Source: Malachius bipustulatus (lineage: Eukaryota > Arthropoda > Insecta > Coleoptera > Melyridae). Taken from it: a stretch of DNA of 64,000 nucleotides. How positions within the stretch are numbered: the first letter of the stretch is position 1; each line of letters opens with the position of its first letter. Location of the stretch: NCBI GenBank assembly GCA_910589415.1, contig OU342638.1:5022001-5086000 (forward strand), read 5' to 3'. This document shows, one piece after another, positions 11,513 through 23,649 of the stretch. Both the position numbers and the translations under genes were made by a program. The notes under the pieces are model-generated. The model was not told where the DNA came from, ran no database searches, and saw only the letters and a list, made by a program, of their open reading frames with translations.

Positions 11513-11550
11513 TACACTTAAAAAAAATTTTATATAAATTATATACTTAC

Positions 11551-12360
11551 GTAGAATTACATCTTTAATATGTAATGTTACAAATGGTCTCTTATTAGCA
11601 CGTTTTCCGAAATAGCTATACGTGCTCGCTAAGCTATCTGACATCAAATACTTTAAAATTCTATTGATTTTTGAAGTTACATCTCGTCCACCAATTCTCC
11701 TCAAATAAGATTTAAAAAATCAAAACATTAAAAATGAAATAATTATTATAAAAAATTATTATCAAAAATGAAAATCGGAAAATCTTACCAAATCTTTTTT
11801 GTTTTCTTCAATTTTTAAATGTTCTTCAATTTTGCTCACAATGTCAAAGTTATTCAATGGAAATTCCACTCCTAAATTATTGGGTAATACTGCGCGGCAG
11901 TAGCTTCTTCGGCCCAAACTCCAGGCTTTTGTTGTAGAAGATTAATAATAGTTTTATTCTGCTCTTCAATTTTTATTACCCGAGTTAGTATAGATTCTAG
12001 AACTAAATAAATAAAAAATACCTTCATGATCCAATTAACTAATATAAATTACATATTACCATCTTTCCTCACTTGGACATTTTGATGAACTACTGGTGTA
12101 GCATCCAGAGTGTTCAATGGGTTTGCAGAAGTACTACAACTTGGTGTAACCTTTGGGCTAGCTGGCATGCAAATGTCATTTTTTAATTTATGTACTTTCG
12201 TAAATAATGGATCTTCAGACTCACCTAATAGGTGTTTTGGAGGATATCTTTTCCTTTTACGTGCGTTCTCTTCATCAGAACTATCACTACTATGTAGTTC
12301 TGAAGCCGATAGGTTGCTTCTGCTAACTGAAGTTTTTTATGAGCTTTTTCAAAATCATCT
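11551..12360 (-). pseudogene. DUF4806-domain gene fragment, three exons visible
   Basis: Minus-strand coding blocks separated by short AT-rich introns. Exon 1 (about 12360-12060) gives SDSSDEENARKRKRYPPKHL and then a Ser/Thr-rich linker, ending at a GTAATATG donor. Exon 2 (about 12002-11789) gives ESILTRVIKIEEQNKTIINL and, in another frame, LGVEFPLNNFDIVSKIEEHL, ending at GTAAGA. Exon 3 (about 11700-11551) gives RRIGGRDVTSKINRILKYL and ends at a GTAAGTAT donor. The third exon is the core of DUF4806, a domain common in insects and often transposon-associated. A one-base frame change near 11885-11900 and the missing downstream exon suggest a broken copy. Splice phases were not fully reconciled. 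A foldback MITE occupies the DNA immediately downstream. Confidence 0.6.
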
Positions 12361-12506
12361 AAAATAGATCATCAAATTATATATTTTCTAATTATTAAAA
12401 CGAAACGGATAAAATATACAACATTGCATAAAATAAGTAAGTTTATAAAACTCTACAACAACCAGGCAGGGTTTGAAGCCCTAGGAAAGGTGTTTGTTTG
12501 TGTTAG

Positions 12507-12530
12507 CGTGTGTGTGTGGGTGTGTGTGTG
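12507..12530. repeat. (TG)n microsatellite
   Basis: GTGTGTGTGTGGGTGTGTGT, a short interrupted dinucleotide run. The surrounding DNA from 12370 to 13490 is AT-rich with no gene seen apart from a short ATA microsatellite near 13325-13341. Confidence 0.85.
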
Positions 12531-13493
12531 ACAGAGGCAATGATTTACTAACCTCCATAGATCGAGTGTTGCCGTAAGCCGCCGTGCTAACAGAGTTGCA
12601 CCAACATGAGAAAATGACAGGTAGATACAAATACTCACGTTTAGGTGGAAGAGCGCGATATTAGATAGGCAAAAAGCGCCAAATTTAACATTAGAATAAA
12701 TGGGAATTCATATTCAAAAATTACTTTTTTCCTTATATTTCTTTTTTAAAGCATTTTTCAACAAAAAAAAAAACCTAAAACACATAACCAGTAAACCCAA
12801 TATGTAAGTAATGAAGTTTAAATCTAGTAATTTCTCTCACAACAATCCAATTAAATTAAAATAACATGCTACTTCTGTTTCTCATGACAAACTTTTACGA
12901 TTCTATTAACTTAAGAGGTGGGAAAATACAATTTTTTGGATTTTAATGAAATAGGAAAGGAAACACTTATTGATTGAAATTAATAATTTTCTGTTTTATT
13001 GTATAATAATTTTTTTTACATTTTATGTTTTACGATTTTTACACAAAAACATTTGCATTCTGAATATGTATTATGTGGGTACAAATTATATATTTACAAA
13101 AAAAAATTTAAACTGAAAGAATTGCAAAAAAAATAAAGAAACAATAACTGCATAAATTTACTGTTTCATTCTATAATATATTTATTTGCAACCACATACA
13201 TCATCGACAGGCTTAATTAAATATAACTTGAAGCTTCAAATTACACAAATTACGTAAGTACTTATAGGTAGTATACTTGTAGTATCTAATAGTATAATTT
13301 CTTTATTACTTTAAATATTGCAATAATAATAATAATAATAAAATCTATATACAGAATAATAACACTACAGCAACAAAATGATTTTGTTGAAATCTACAAA
13401 ATCCGGATTTTTAAACTTTTGCCTTCATAGGGATGGAAAGATTAACCTACTGCCACGGTACATTTATATTGGGTGGCTGACCATATGCCTATA

Positions 13494-13540
13494 CAGGTGT
13501 CCTAACACCAGTGTCCACCCCACAAATTACGACTACTTAC
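13494..13540 (+). repeat. Diverged end of the CAGGGTGTCC foldback family
   Basis: CAGGTGTCCTAACACCAGTG followed by TCCACCCCACAAAT, preceded by TA, is a diverged match to the outer ends at 27698 and 38223 (CAGGGTGTCCCAACA...). Only one end is recognisable here. The rest of the copy may have been lost or be too diverged. Confidence 0.55.
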
Positions 13541-13695
13541 AAAGATATTAATTTGAAAATTAAAGAAAAATGTGAACCATTTTTATTAAATAGGTACCTA
13601 CGCTAGTATGTAACTGACGACAAGTTTTACTCTTAAACGTCAAATTAATAATTTAATCTGAAGTGGGGGGTTATTGCATAGCATTAACGACTTTG

Positions 13696-13707
13696 CCTGA
13701 CCTGACC
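13696..13707. repeat. TCAGG-type pentamers at the 3' side of the R1-clade LINE
   Basis: CCTGACCTGACC directly abuts the LINE poly(A) (T run 13708-13716 on the plus strand). On the element's sense strand this reads poly(A) then GGTCAGGTCAGG. The same pentamer forms a ten-unit run at the element's 5' side (19926-19975). Confidence 0.8.
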
Positions 13708-13797
13708 TTTTTTTTTGGCGGGAGGGGAAATCCTTCTGACACCCAGGGCATGGTTGTGATATCTGGTCCTCTCTTGCCTCTCTGTTGTTAGTCTCCA

Positions 13798-16700
13798 TTA
13801 TGGTGTTGGTATCTGGTCCTCTCTTGCCTCTTCCTCTTTAGTTTCCATTATGGTGGTCATTAGGTCGCCAATTATCCTCCATCCAGTCTCACTCTCCAGC
13901 ATTAGTCGTGTGAGATTATCTTTAGTGATCTGAGTTCCTAGGGCGTTTCGGGTTTTTGTTCTAGTCTCATTCCATCTTGGACATACGAACATTGTGTGCT
14001 CAGCGTTGTCCTGCGCATATCCGCAATACGTACAAATAGGTTCCTCTCTTTTTCCTATTCTATGTAGGTATGTTCCGAACGTGCCGTGGTTTGTAAGGCA
14101 CTGTGTCATAAAATAGTTTAGCTCTCCATGTTTCCTTTCCGCCCATGAGTCCACGTTCTTTATCAGATCTTTCGTCCATAGTCCCTTGGTTGATGAATTC
14201 CATTGTCCTTGCCATTTTTCGTACGATATTTTCCTTTCGAGCATCTTGTTTGAGTCTGTTTTGTTATATAGTCTAGATCTTTCGTCGACCATTATGTGTA
14301 GTGGGATTGTTCCCGCAATAACACAAAGGGCATCGCTTGATGTCGTTCTGTATGCCCTGCAGATGCGCAGAGTCATTTGTCTCTGGACTCTTAAGAGATC
14401 TTCTCGGTATTTTTTCACCTTGACTGCACTCGACCAGATTGGCGCCCCATAGAGTACTATCGATTGTACTACGTGGTGTAGGATTTTTCTTTTGCTTGAC
14501 GAAGGGCCATTAATGTTTGGGAGCATTGTTGTAAGAGCCTTAGCAACTTTGTTTGCTTTGTCCGTTACTTTTTTAATGTGTCTTCCGAATGTTAGTCTTT
14601 GGTCTAGGATGACGCCTAGATATTCCACTGCCGGGCCTGGTATGATTTTATTTCCCTCCAGCTCTAGTTCTAATGGCCGGAATTTTCCAGATTTATTTAG
14701 GATCACCGCCGTGGTCTTTTCTGTCGCAATTTGCAGCTGGTGGCGATTCATCCAATATTTCACAGCATGTAGTGTCTCATCTGCCTTCCGAATGGCGTCT
14801 TCTCTTTTTTCGGCTTCGATTGTGACTGCTAAGTCGTCTGCATAACATACGAGTTCTACTCCCTTAGGAACCCGGATCCTCATGACGTCGTCATAGAGGA
14901 TGTTCCACAATATGGGTCCGAGTACAGACCCCTGAGGTACGCCTGCTTCTATATTTATCTCCATGTTTTTGTCAGTCTGGATTATTCGGTTTGAGAAGTA
15001 ACTTTTAATGATGTTAATGAGGTAACGAGGTATGTCGCGTTCCTCAAGTTTTTTCACCACAAGTCTCCATGATGCCAGGTTAAATGCATTTTTTACGTCT
15101 ATAAGCACTACAACATACCATGCTGGCCTTTCTCCCAGGGGACGTCTTACGGGTTTGAGTACCTCTTCCACTGCTCCGATCGTGGTTCTGTTTTTCCGGA
15201 AGCCAAATTGCTTCTCTCCCAGCCCTCCTCTCTCTTCTATTTCTCTTCCTATTCGTCCATTTATAATACTCTCATATACTTTGCCCAGAACATTCAACAA
15301 GCATATTGGTCTATACTACTTAGTTTCTTCTTCTGGTCTTTTCTTAGGTTTATCTATTAGGACCAATTTAGCTTTTTTCCATATGTACGGAAAACTGTTC
15401 AAATTGATGTAGCCATTGAACAGTTTCAGGAACGATTTTTTAATAAGTTCGATTTCTTATCGCCGTTTTTACGATTTCTGGGATCAGGCCATCTGGTCCC
15501 GGCGACTTCCCTGTTTTTATCTTTTCGCAAGCGGTCAGTAATTCGTCTTCTTCTATTTGGGCTGGTCTTTCGACGTTCTCGACATAGAATTCCACTTTTT
15601 TCTCTGTGATGAACAGGTCTCTGGCTATTTCTACCTTTGCTTCCTTCGTCAGGTGTATGCGTTTGTGCGGTAGTCGGAGTCCATTCATGACTATTCTGTA
15701 TCCTTGTCCAAAGATGTCTTCCTCTAGTTCCTCACACAGTTTTCTCCACTTTTGCCTCTTCGAGGAGTTTATTAGTTTGCGTAGTTCTCGCTTCAGTTTT
15801 GAATATGCTTCTTTCATTTGCGCCACATTTGTATTTCCTTGCCTGGCTCGGGTGTATCTCCTTCTCGCCTTCGTTGTCTGTTTTCTGATGAACAGTATTT
15901 CTTTTGTTAACCAGTACGGGGTTCCTTTGCCAATTTCCGTTTTAAACTTAGATGCCGTCTTATAATAAGCTCTCTGCATTGCTTCAGTCAACCTGTTCGC
16001 GTCAATGTTGTCTTCTTTTCCAATTTCCATGTTGAACGCCTCCAGGTATTCCTTGTTATTAGGTTACCCATATTTCCATATGTACTCTTTGCGTTTGTGT
16101 TCTTCCATAAATTTGCTCTTTATATAGATGCTTGCGTGATCGCTCAGCGTTTCTTCTTCCAGGACAGTCCATTCTATGCAGCTTTTTAATATTTCTGTTG
16201 ACACCATGGTCAAGTCCACCCAGGAAATTCCATTTGGCCTCCTCAGGGTTGGTCTGATTCCGTCATTTAGTAGGTTTAAGTCGAGGGCGTTTAGCCACTG
16301 TATCAGTGCTTCGCCTCTTCGATCAGTTTTAGTGCCTCCCCATATTATGTGTTTAGCGTTAAAGTCTCCCGCTATTACAAAGTAGCCAGTTTTACTTTTA
16401 ATATCTGTTTCGATGTCCTGCAAGTGTTTTTCATATTCCGTGAACGAGCAATTTGGGCTTATGTATATGTTATATATATATAGCAGTTACCAATTTTGAG
16501 CCACACGAAGCATGCTGCGCTACCGTACTTTTCCACTTTGTATTTTTCGTCCAAGTTTTCAATACATACTGTTTTCTCCTCGTTGTGGTAGATGTTTCTG
16601 TTCCTCGATACCATGCGCTTGTTTGGTTCGCTAATTATTACTAGGTTGGCTTGCTTTTCACTTGCTGTTATCCTGGCGATGTCGTGTGCTCTTGCACTTG

Positions 16701-16830
16701 TGTTAGTGTTCACTTGAAGAAAGGTGAATGTTACGTTTGGGATCAACTTTGCTTTGTTTGTCTCTGGCTTTTTTAAGTGCCTCTTTAAACGCTCCGCATT
16801 TTGCGCTTCCCGCCGAGTGTCCTTCTTCAT
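13798..16830 (-). pseudogene. ORF2 of R1-clade LINE: endonuclease plus reverse transcriptase, frameshifted
   Basis: The enzyme that nicks the target and primes reverse transcription. The endonuclease is split. Its N-terminus (FLQVNTNTSARAHDIARITA, ISEPNKR) is at 16830-16459, and its C-terminal half (FVIAGDFNAKH, WVDLTMVS, LSDHASI) is in another frame at 16423-16064. An in-frame stop at 16064 is followed in the same frame by the linker and RT start (KTGKSPGPDGLIPE) at 16030-15440. The RT proper is at 15300-13798 after a second shift: FGFRKNRTTIGA, VLIDVKNAFNLASW, AGVPQGSVLGPILW and catalytic VCYADDLAV, then a C-terminal CTYCGYAQDNAEHTMFVC zinc finger. There are two frameshifts and one stop, so it is inactive. 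Its start overlaps the end of ORF1, as is usual in this clade. Confidence 0.9.
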
Positions 16831-19201
16831 TGCAAATTGGACATTTGGGTGTTTCCGTACAATCCTCAGCCTTATGTCCGAGTTCAGTGCACCTCAGGCA
16901 CAAGTCACGTCTGTCTACTTCTTTACAGTCTTTTATCTGGTGGTCGTATTTCCAACATCTAAAACATTTGTCTACTCTCAGTCTTTCCTGAATTCTGCAC
17001 ATCGTAAGTCCTATTCTAATTCTCCCTTCTGTTATTATTCTGTCTGCGTCTTCTGCTTCTAGGATGGCTGTGGCAATTTGGTTTCCACTTGCAGTTGGTC
17101 TTATTGATGTGACCTTAACAGCGTCTTTATTTATAATTCCTACAGATTTGAGTATTGCTCTCTTTACATCTGCTGTGTCACTAACACCATCCAGGCCCAT
17201 AATATGTAGTGTTTTTTCCTTATGTCCTCTGGATAGTTTTTTTATTGCTTTGTCTGTTATAATGGTTTTGGGTTTGTCTGCCACCTGCGCTGTGGATTCT
17301 CCTTTCACTATTTTGACAAGCACTTGTCCACTTCTTGTTTTCTTTACTGTTTGTATTTTTTTTATTACCTCATCGTCTTTGATGTGTTCTTTCATCCTTT
17401 TTACCGTGTCGCTGTATGTGTTTTCATTTCCTTCAATTAGGATGGCCTCGTTTTGGTGTATGAAGTTGGTCTTGCCTAGTGTCTTCTTTTTTTTTCCTCC
17501 AGCGAGTATCGTCACTTTGCTAGTCATCTCCTGAAATACTGCCGCTACGATTTTTTGGAATTCTTGATCTTTAATTCCTTGGGGAGTGGTGATTGTGATG
17601 TCTTGTTGTGATCTCGCTTTAATTTTCATTTTGATACTCACTAGGAGGTCGTAGACATCTCAGAGGCCGCGGTCGTTTTGTCTGGTTGGGTCGAAGAATG
17701 CTGCGTATATGTTTCTGTTCCTTGTGTTCGCTTCACCGGCCTCTGTCATGCTTCTCATGATTTGCTCATACCCTATGTATTTACCTCCTGGGTTTTGGGT
17801 GGGTACTCCCTCTAGGAGCTCGGGGTATCTGTTTAGTATGCGTTTTGTGTCCCTTGTTTGTCTTCTCTTTTCGGTGTCACAAAAGTATATGACATTCCCA
17901 TTTTTGATGTTTAGCGGGTCTCCGGTTTCCATCTTTGTTTTGTGGAAGCTATCTTCGTGCCAAACCTTGTCTTTATGTTTTAAGAATTCTTCGAAGCTGT
18001 TTATGCTCATCGAAGAAAGGTTGAAGTTTTTTATTTGTGTGCATTTCTCGCAGGTAGTATGTCTCCTATTTGTTTTTTGCAGGATGTTTATTTGTCTCCC
18101 TTTCTCATCTATTTCTTCCTCCATTTCCTTCATTTCTTCTCCCATTTTTTCCATTTCAGTTTCGACTCTGTTTACAAGACTCTGTATTTCCTTTGCGAGA
18201 GTTTTAACCCCTTTGTGCACGTTTTGATTCTGTATTATGAACGCTTCCAGTTCTTTACACTTCGTTTGAAGTTTTTCCATAGTCTTGGATTTTTTGTCGT
18301 ATAGGGTCTTTTGAATTTGCGACGGGCTGTTTCTAATTTTTCTTTTTTTATTTTTATTCGAGCCTTGTATGCTGAAAACATCCCAGTCGTCTGTGCCCGT
18401 CTCTTTTCCATGGCTCTTCGCTTCCGATCCTGTATCTATGCTATCATTCTCAGTGACACTAGTCAGTCTGTAGAAGAGTTGCCTGAGATCGGTTTTCTTC
18501 TTGTTTGTATTTTTTCCCGTCGCGTTAGTTCCTTCTTCGTTCTCTAAGTCATTTATAGTATATCTGGCTGTGCTTTGAGAGGCTGGGTTGTCTATCACTT
18601 TGTCCCTCGATTTCTCTTCTCAAGAGATAGGGAGGATATTGTCTATCTTTTTTTCCGGTGCTTGGGTCAGAACTTTCTCAGTTTGAGGCCCTTCTCTCGG
18701 TTCTTCCTCTGTTATGTCTATTATTTCATGGATGTTTTCTTGTAGATTTGTGCCTAGAGTGTTCAGTTGGAAGATGGGGCTGTTATCTTCTTCGTCTATC
18801 CATTTTTCTTCACCTGGGGTGAGGCAAACTTCCCCTGTCCCAGCTCCGCTTTTAATGGACGTGGGGGTGCCCGGTGGGCTTCTTGTTATTAGAGAGGATT
18901 CTCTTCTCTTGTAAACTACTTTCTTATTGCTCGGAGTTTCTGTCTCCTTTATAGTATCTCTGGCGCTCGGTAAGTTGCCCCCCCCCCCAGCACCGCTGTT
19001 TCTTCTTTCGAAGGGATCTTTATCCTCTAGGTTGAAATTATAGCCAGTAGTCAATCTGTGATCCCTGGCCTGGCCTCTCACCGGGGTCACTGAGAAGTCG
19101 CTCGATGACGGTGCGAGGTCGCCTTCCCGCGCACGACCTCCCACCGAGCCTGGGGTTCCGGGCCTCTGACTAGTAGTTGCTTGATTACTATCCGTTTCCA
19201 T
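16703..19201 (-). pseudogene. ORF1 (Gag-like nucleic-acid-binding protein) of R1-clade LINE
   Basis: One reading frame of about 830 codons interrupted only by two stops (ending at 18620 and at 17660). The three open pieces 19201-18620, 18598-17660 and 17641-16703 are all in the same frame. The N-terminal piece is Gly/Pro/Ser-rich. The middle piece has a long Glu/Lys coiled-coil-like region (EMEKMGEEMKEMEEEIDEKG) and a CEKCTQI motif. The C-terminal piece carries three CCHC knuckles: CFRCWKYDHQIKDC, CLRCTELGHKAEDC and CPICNEEGHSAGSAKC. Such proteins bind the element RNA and, in TRAS/SART relatives, direct it to telomeres. Nothing here shows targeting directly. Confidence 0.88.
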
Positions 19202-19925
19202 ATTCCATCATTTCGTTGTGCCCCCTAACCGTGGAGGGCCGGGATTTTTTGTCGGGGTTTACTCCCTTAGCCGAGGGGCTAGAGTAGAGGAAGTTGAAGT
19301 GGAAAAAAGATTTGCTCAAGTGAGAGCGACAGAAAGATCAAAGAGGAAGGAAACTCTCCCAAGACTAGATGAAGCAAGGAGAGTTTCGGCAAGGTACCCC
19401 GGGTTTGCCACGTCCGTGCTCACCAGGTGTGAGTCCTTGGGTTTTGGGGTGGGGTTAAGATGGGATGGGGGTTTGGGCGGTTTCCTTTTCAGTAATCCCG
19501 CCCGCACCTCTAGGGTTAGGAGTGGGGTTTGGATTGGGCAGTTTCCCTTTCGGGACTAGCACCCAATCCGTGAGGAGGGGCTAGGAGTGGATTTAGGATG
19601 TAGGATGTGGGGTCCTCCAGCACCGCAGCCTGAGAAGCTCTGCGTCCCGCGCCCCCAGCCACGCACGCAGGGGGGGGGGGGCAAGCCCCCCCGCGACCCG
19701 CGCATTCAGGGGCGCATCAGACAGGGCCGCCCGTTGAGGGGAAGGAAATGAATTTGGGACGAAAGGGTGAGGGATATGGATGCTCTTAGAGGCGTGGTCC
19801 TGGGCCGGCTTCCGTGGACCTCCGGGGATACTCAAGAGCATTTCCCAGGTGTCCCGTTCCGCCGCCCGCTGTCCCACTCCCAGCCTCCTCACCACGTCAA
19901 GGTGGCACCCATGAGGAGGACCGGA

Positions 19926-19975
19926 CCTGACCTGACCAGACCTGACCTGACCTGGCCTGACCTGACCTGACCTGG
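19926..19975. repeat. Ten CCTGA/TCAGG pentamers (telomere-type repeat) at LINE 5' end
   Basis: The sequence divides exactly into ten 5 bp units, seven of them CCTGA and the others CCAGA, CCTGG and CCTGG. The unit before is CCGGA and the unit after is CAACG. TCAGG is known as the telomeric repeat in Tribolium and many other Coleoptera. Its presence on both sides of the LINE at 13708-19920 suggests the element inserted into a short interstitial telomeric tract, or carried pentamers with it. Confidence 0.85.
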
Positions 19976-20243
19976 CAACGATCGATTTCCATACCAACGC
20001 TTCACAAGCCCATCTCCTATGTTGTCTTAAAAAATACCAAACCACATACAAGACCAATTCAATTTTTGTGCCTATTTTATTGAACGATTCTTAATAATAA
20101 ATATACTAATATAATTTTTCTATCACTGATTTTTAAAATGAATTAATTTTGAAAACTTATGCCGAATTCTTTGTTTGCCTCATTCAAAGTCTTATTTTTA
20201 TGATGAACCCTAATAGTAAAATAAGTGTTCAAAATGCAATATA

Positions 20244-22150
20244 TTATTTGTGTGAAATGATTGTGCAACGGATCTTGATCCAATATATGGTCTGACAGAC
20301 TGTAAAACAATTTTTTGCATTTAAATTTCTTGTTGCCTGTAAAATTAACTTATTAAAGTTTTTAAAAGAAGTCATTCGATGTGCTTCACAACGAAAAATT
20401 TTTTCTGCTGATTTGCAGATTATGACAACATCATTAGCAGCTTTAGTTAATCCTCCGCGATCTTTTGTCACAATCAAGTCTGAAAAAGATTGCTCTCTGC
20501 AAAGAGCTTTGGAACAAATTCCACAGCTTATTGTTCTGACAACTTTACGTGCAACAAATCCGGCTATGTATTCTACCACATCATCAATATATTTATTTGC
20601 AGCAAACAGATTGGAATTGTCTACAATACTGCCTAGTTCAAGATGTTCTTCATCATCATCATCGACCAACTGTTCTGTTCATCCAATACATTTTTAGAAA
20701 GTCTAAACAATTTACAGGCTTTTTACTACTGGAAATATGTAAAATAGAAGTGTCATTCTGAGCCAGGCAATTTGCAGATGTAGAACTTTTAATTTCTGCA
20801 TGAATTAAAAGACGCTTGTAAGCACTTTCAAACTGAGCGGCATTAGGATTGTTATTGAAGCCCCCGCGGGATCTGACAGCAGAAAAAAACATTTCGATGT
20901 GATCTTGAGACACCTTATAAGTCAGAAGAAATTTTAAATAATTCGTGACAATCAAATCATCATACGAACCTCGGATGCTTTCAATGCATACAAGAAGTCC
21001 TAAAAATCCTGTCCTTCTAGTTGTATGAATAATTAATGTTCCTTCACTGTTTCTTAAATTCAAAATATAATTTTTTGCTTTAGATAAGAAAGGAAAAATA
21101 AATTCCGCGTTTTTGAAAGAAATCGGCTGACGGTATTCATTTTTTACTTAAAAAATTTCTAGTATTCAAGATGTCAAAAGTTTTATTTATCAATCTGCAA
21201 AAGTATGACGTAGGTGCCGACTCTTCGAACAATGGTAAATTTAATTTTTCTCTTAAGTAATCCAAGGCATCAGCCACACTAGTGATAAAAATTTGAACAG
21301 CTAATTTGACTTTCATTTTTTCATTTCTGTAATTAATATGCCTTTGTCTGATTTTTGTTGCTGCATGTAACCCCATTTCCTCCTGTAATTCCACCAATTA
21401 AAAAAAAAAATCCACTTAATTTTTTTACCATTATCATCAAAAATGCAACACCAATCACCCAAAGTATTTCTAACTAATTTCACCATATGGCAAGGATCTA
21501 ATATTAAATGCACTCTACTGATATCAGCTGGATGTGGAAACCATATGGGCGTAAGTTGTGCATTTCAAAAGAAGCTCCCAATTGCCTTGCCATAGCAAAA
21601 TTAGTTGCAGCCCCATCAAAAGTGAGTGAAAAAATCCTGACTCCTGCATTATGTACCATATGCAGACAACTCTGAACTAATATTGCTTTCTGCTCGGCTT
21701 GAATACCAGCAGATAAAAAGTAAGCAACTGGGATCTTCCAACGATCATTAGTGCAACTAGAATAAAAACAAGTACTTCTTTTGCTAAAGGCAAGTTGTCG
21801 CTATCAATAGGTACTCGTACCAAAGTCCACATAGCCAGTGTATCTCTTGCATAAAATAAGATCTACCTGTTCTCTGATACTCATTTCATCAATTACCAAA
21901 CCACAAATTACATCTTTGCCTTTAGAACTACATTCGTCAGATTTAAGTTTAATAGCTCTAAGTGATTCAGCAGTGAATCCTGGAGTACCATTAACAGAGC
22001 TGTACCATTTTCTTAACGTCGCAGGATGAGGTAAACAATTTCCAAATTGCTTCCTGACATACTCATAGGCTGCATTTGAGTAGAAATGCAGTCAGTGCAA
22101 GGGCACGGAGCTCTGCAGGAAATTTTCTGCAATTGTTAAATTTCAATTGA
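20244..22150 (-). pseudogene. P-element-type transposase remnant (THAP9/P superfamily)
   Basis: A minus-strand transposase remnant, N-terminus near 22150. Successive blocks: FGNCLPHPATLRKWYSSVNG; GLVIDEMSIREQVDL, with the first catalytic Asp; IPVAYFLSAGIQAEQKA; SLTFDGAATNFAMARQLGA, with the second Asp; HLILDPCHMVKLVRNTLGD (21513-21313); KVKLAVQIFITSVADALDYL (21397-21137); RTGFLGLLVCIESIRG and VSQDHIEMFFSAVRSRGGFN (21063-20659); and YIAGFVARKVV (20669-20244). This is the order in P-element and THAP9 transposases. The N-terminal THAP DNA-binding domain is not visible. Stops near 21790 and 21510 and frameshifts near 21400, 21120 and 20665 show it is inactive. Confidence 0.88.
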
Positions 22151-22201
22151 TCAGCAGTAACTGACATTGGGTTTCCGACAAGTTATCCTGAAGAAGAGGA
22201 A

Positions 22202-22490
22202 AGGCAAGTATACTCAAGGATTAATGCATAAAAGAGTGAAATGCAGGTCAATGAGTATAAAGCACATAAAGTGCAATTACTAGCCTGTTGGTGGGATCGG
22301 AGAATTCCTCCATCGCCCTAACAGTTGTCATGATGGCAGTGCCCGAAACTCCAATTAGAGAGTTTGCTTCCGCATCCAACAGCAGAGCCTTCCAGAGTAC
22401 CAGAACAAGCACAGACACGTATTTCGTTCTACTGGAACTCATCAGTGTGCTGCATCTGGAGTGTCCGGAGGATGCTGTCGGATGAATTAA
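22202..22490. repeat. MITE-like repeat, copy 1 of 2
   Basis: About 290 bp (GGCAAGTATACTCAAGGATT to ATGCTGTCGGATGAATTAAC) that is highly similar to 60848-61130, where the family shows inverted arms. It has no coding signal of its own. It sits directly between the P-element remnant and a foldback arm. Confidence 0.8.
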
Positions 22491-22512
22491 CATTATTAAT
22501 TAAAATTAACAG

Positions 22513-22938
22513 ATTTTTCATCACCCTGTAGAAAAATCTAAACTACATAATAGAATACCTTGTAAAAAGTTAAGATAGGGACATGTAAGCCGTTTTTAAA
22601 TATCTTGAGCCGTTTTCAATGTGAGATGCTTTGAAAATTGAAAATTGCGATTTTCACTTGTTTAGAACTCATAAACTACTCAACCTAAATTCCAATTGTG
22701 AAAATCACCTGTATTCGATTTTGCCAGGCAATTTAAAAATACAATAATATAAAGGGTGTTCCCGGTAAAATAACGAAGCAGGTGTCAACTTCCGGTATTT
22801 CCGGAAGTGCGACCATCTTGAAAATATTTTCATTGCATTTCGCATATTCACTTATGTCTGGAAATTTTTTTTTTTTGAAACTGTAGGATCAATATTTCCC
22901 AAGATATGGCCGCTGTTCATTCTTAGATGCCCACCCGG
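22513..22938. mobile_element. Solo arm of the CCGGGTGGGC foldback family
   Basis: Matches the right arm of the 10658-11512 palindrome from its centre (TTTTTCATCACCCTGTAG) to its outer end (GCCCACCCGG, followed by TA). The other arm is absent, so a single arm of about 425 bp can exist alone. It differs from the 11 kb copy by scattered substitutions. Confidence 0.85.
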
Positions 22939-22940
22939 TA

Positions 22941-23640
22941 CATATTACTTAGGTATAGGTACTTATTGTTGGTTTTGAAAAAGGTATAAGGTTTCGATCT
23001 TTTAATCACTTAAACAAAAAATGTAAAATATCGAAAATGAGTTCATGATTAGGTATTTTTTTTTATCTTTGAGGTTTGTTATTGTTCCTATTTTTGCAAG
23101 AAATATCTACGAGTTAGGTAGGTAGGTATTTAGGTGTTTAAATAAGAATACCTACCTACTGCAATATCTGGTCATGCACATGCAGGAACTCCTTAAATAA
23201 TTTAAAAATCAGGGATAACTTTATTGACATACCTACTTTGCATTTTGTATTTGTATAATACATTGTTGACTTTAATAATAATTATTAAAATATGTATCTA
23301 ATAAATATTATCCTGTTAGCGGGCGTTTTATTTAAATTCTCGGCAAGCAGACCGCTGAACCCAAGGTAAGGGGCACGGAGACGCGAAGGAGGGAGATCGA
23401 CGTTTCCCTACGTTCGATGCGGTAGCCACAATTCACATTTTAACATCGTTTAATTACATTTATATTTATTGCTAGTTTATTATTAAAGATAAAAATATAA
23501 AAATGACACCGTGTAGGAATCAGAAATGATCAGGGAATAATTTTTAAAGAAATGCTATTTTCGATTAAGAGCTTAGTTTTTGAGATAGCCGTTGTTAAGT
23601 GGAAAAAAGTAGTCCGAGCAGGCAGTTTTTGACGTAAACC
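22941..23640. other. Unassigned AT-rich DNA
   Basis: Contains TAGGTAGGTAGG-type runs and a GC-richer section at about 23320-23420. No gene was recognised. The 5' limit of LINE copy B lies somewhere near its right end. Confidence 0.4.
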
Positions 23641-23649
23641 GAAGCGAGA

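Larger units (their letters stand above)
13708..19920 (-). mobile_element. R1-clade LINE, about 6.2 kb, both ends visible, decayed ORFs
   Basis: A two-ORF non-LTR retrotransposon on the minus strand. The 5' UTR is about 19920-19202, ORF1 19201-16703, ORF2 16830-13798, then a short 3' UTR and nine A residues at 13716-13708. CCHC knuckles in ORF1, an APE-type endonuclease and the RT motif set place it in the R1 clade, which includes rDNA-specific R1 and the telomere-repeat-specific TRAS/SART families. The element is bounded on both sides by CCTGA pentamers, fitting insertion into TCAGG repeats. Stops and frameshifts show an old, inactive copy. A direct repeat of about 50 bp spans the ORF2 stop (13757-13855). 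Confidence 0.88.

Noticed and set aside
17064..17534. 156 aa plus-strand ORF rich in hydrophobic residues
   Set aside because: The antisense of LINE ORF1. Hydrophobic runs come from Lys/Glu codons read backwards, not from a membrane protein.
19593..20057. 154 aa minus-strand ORF with GQVRP-type repeats
   Set aside because: It translates the CCTGA pentamer tract and the LINE 5' UTR. The repeats are a by-product of the DNA pentamers and no domain is present.
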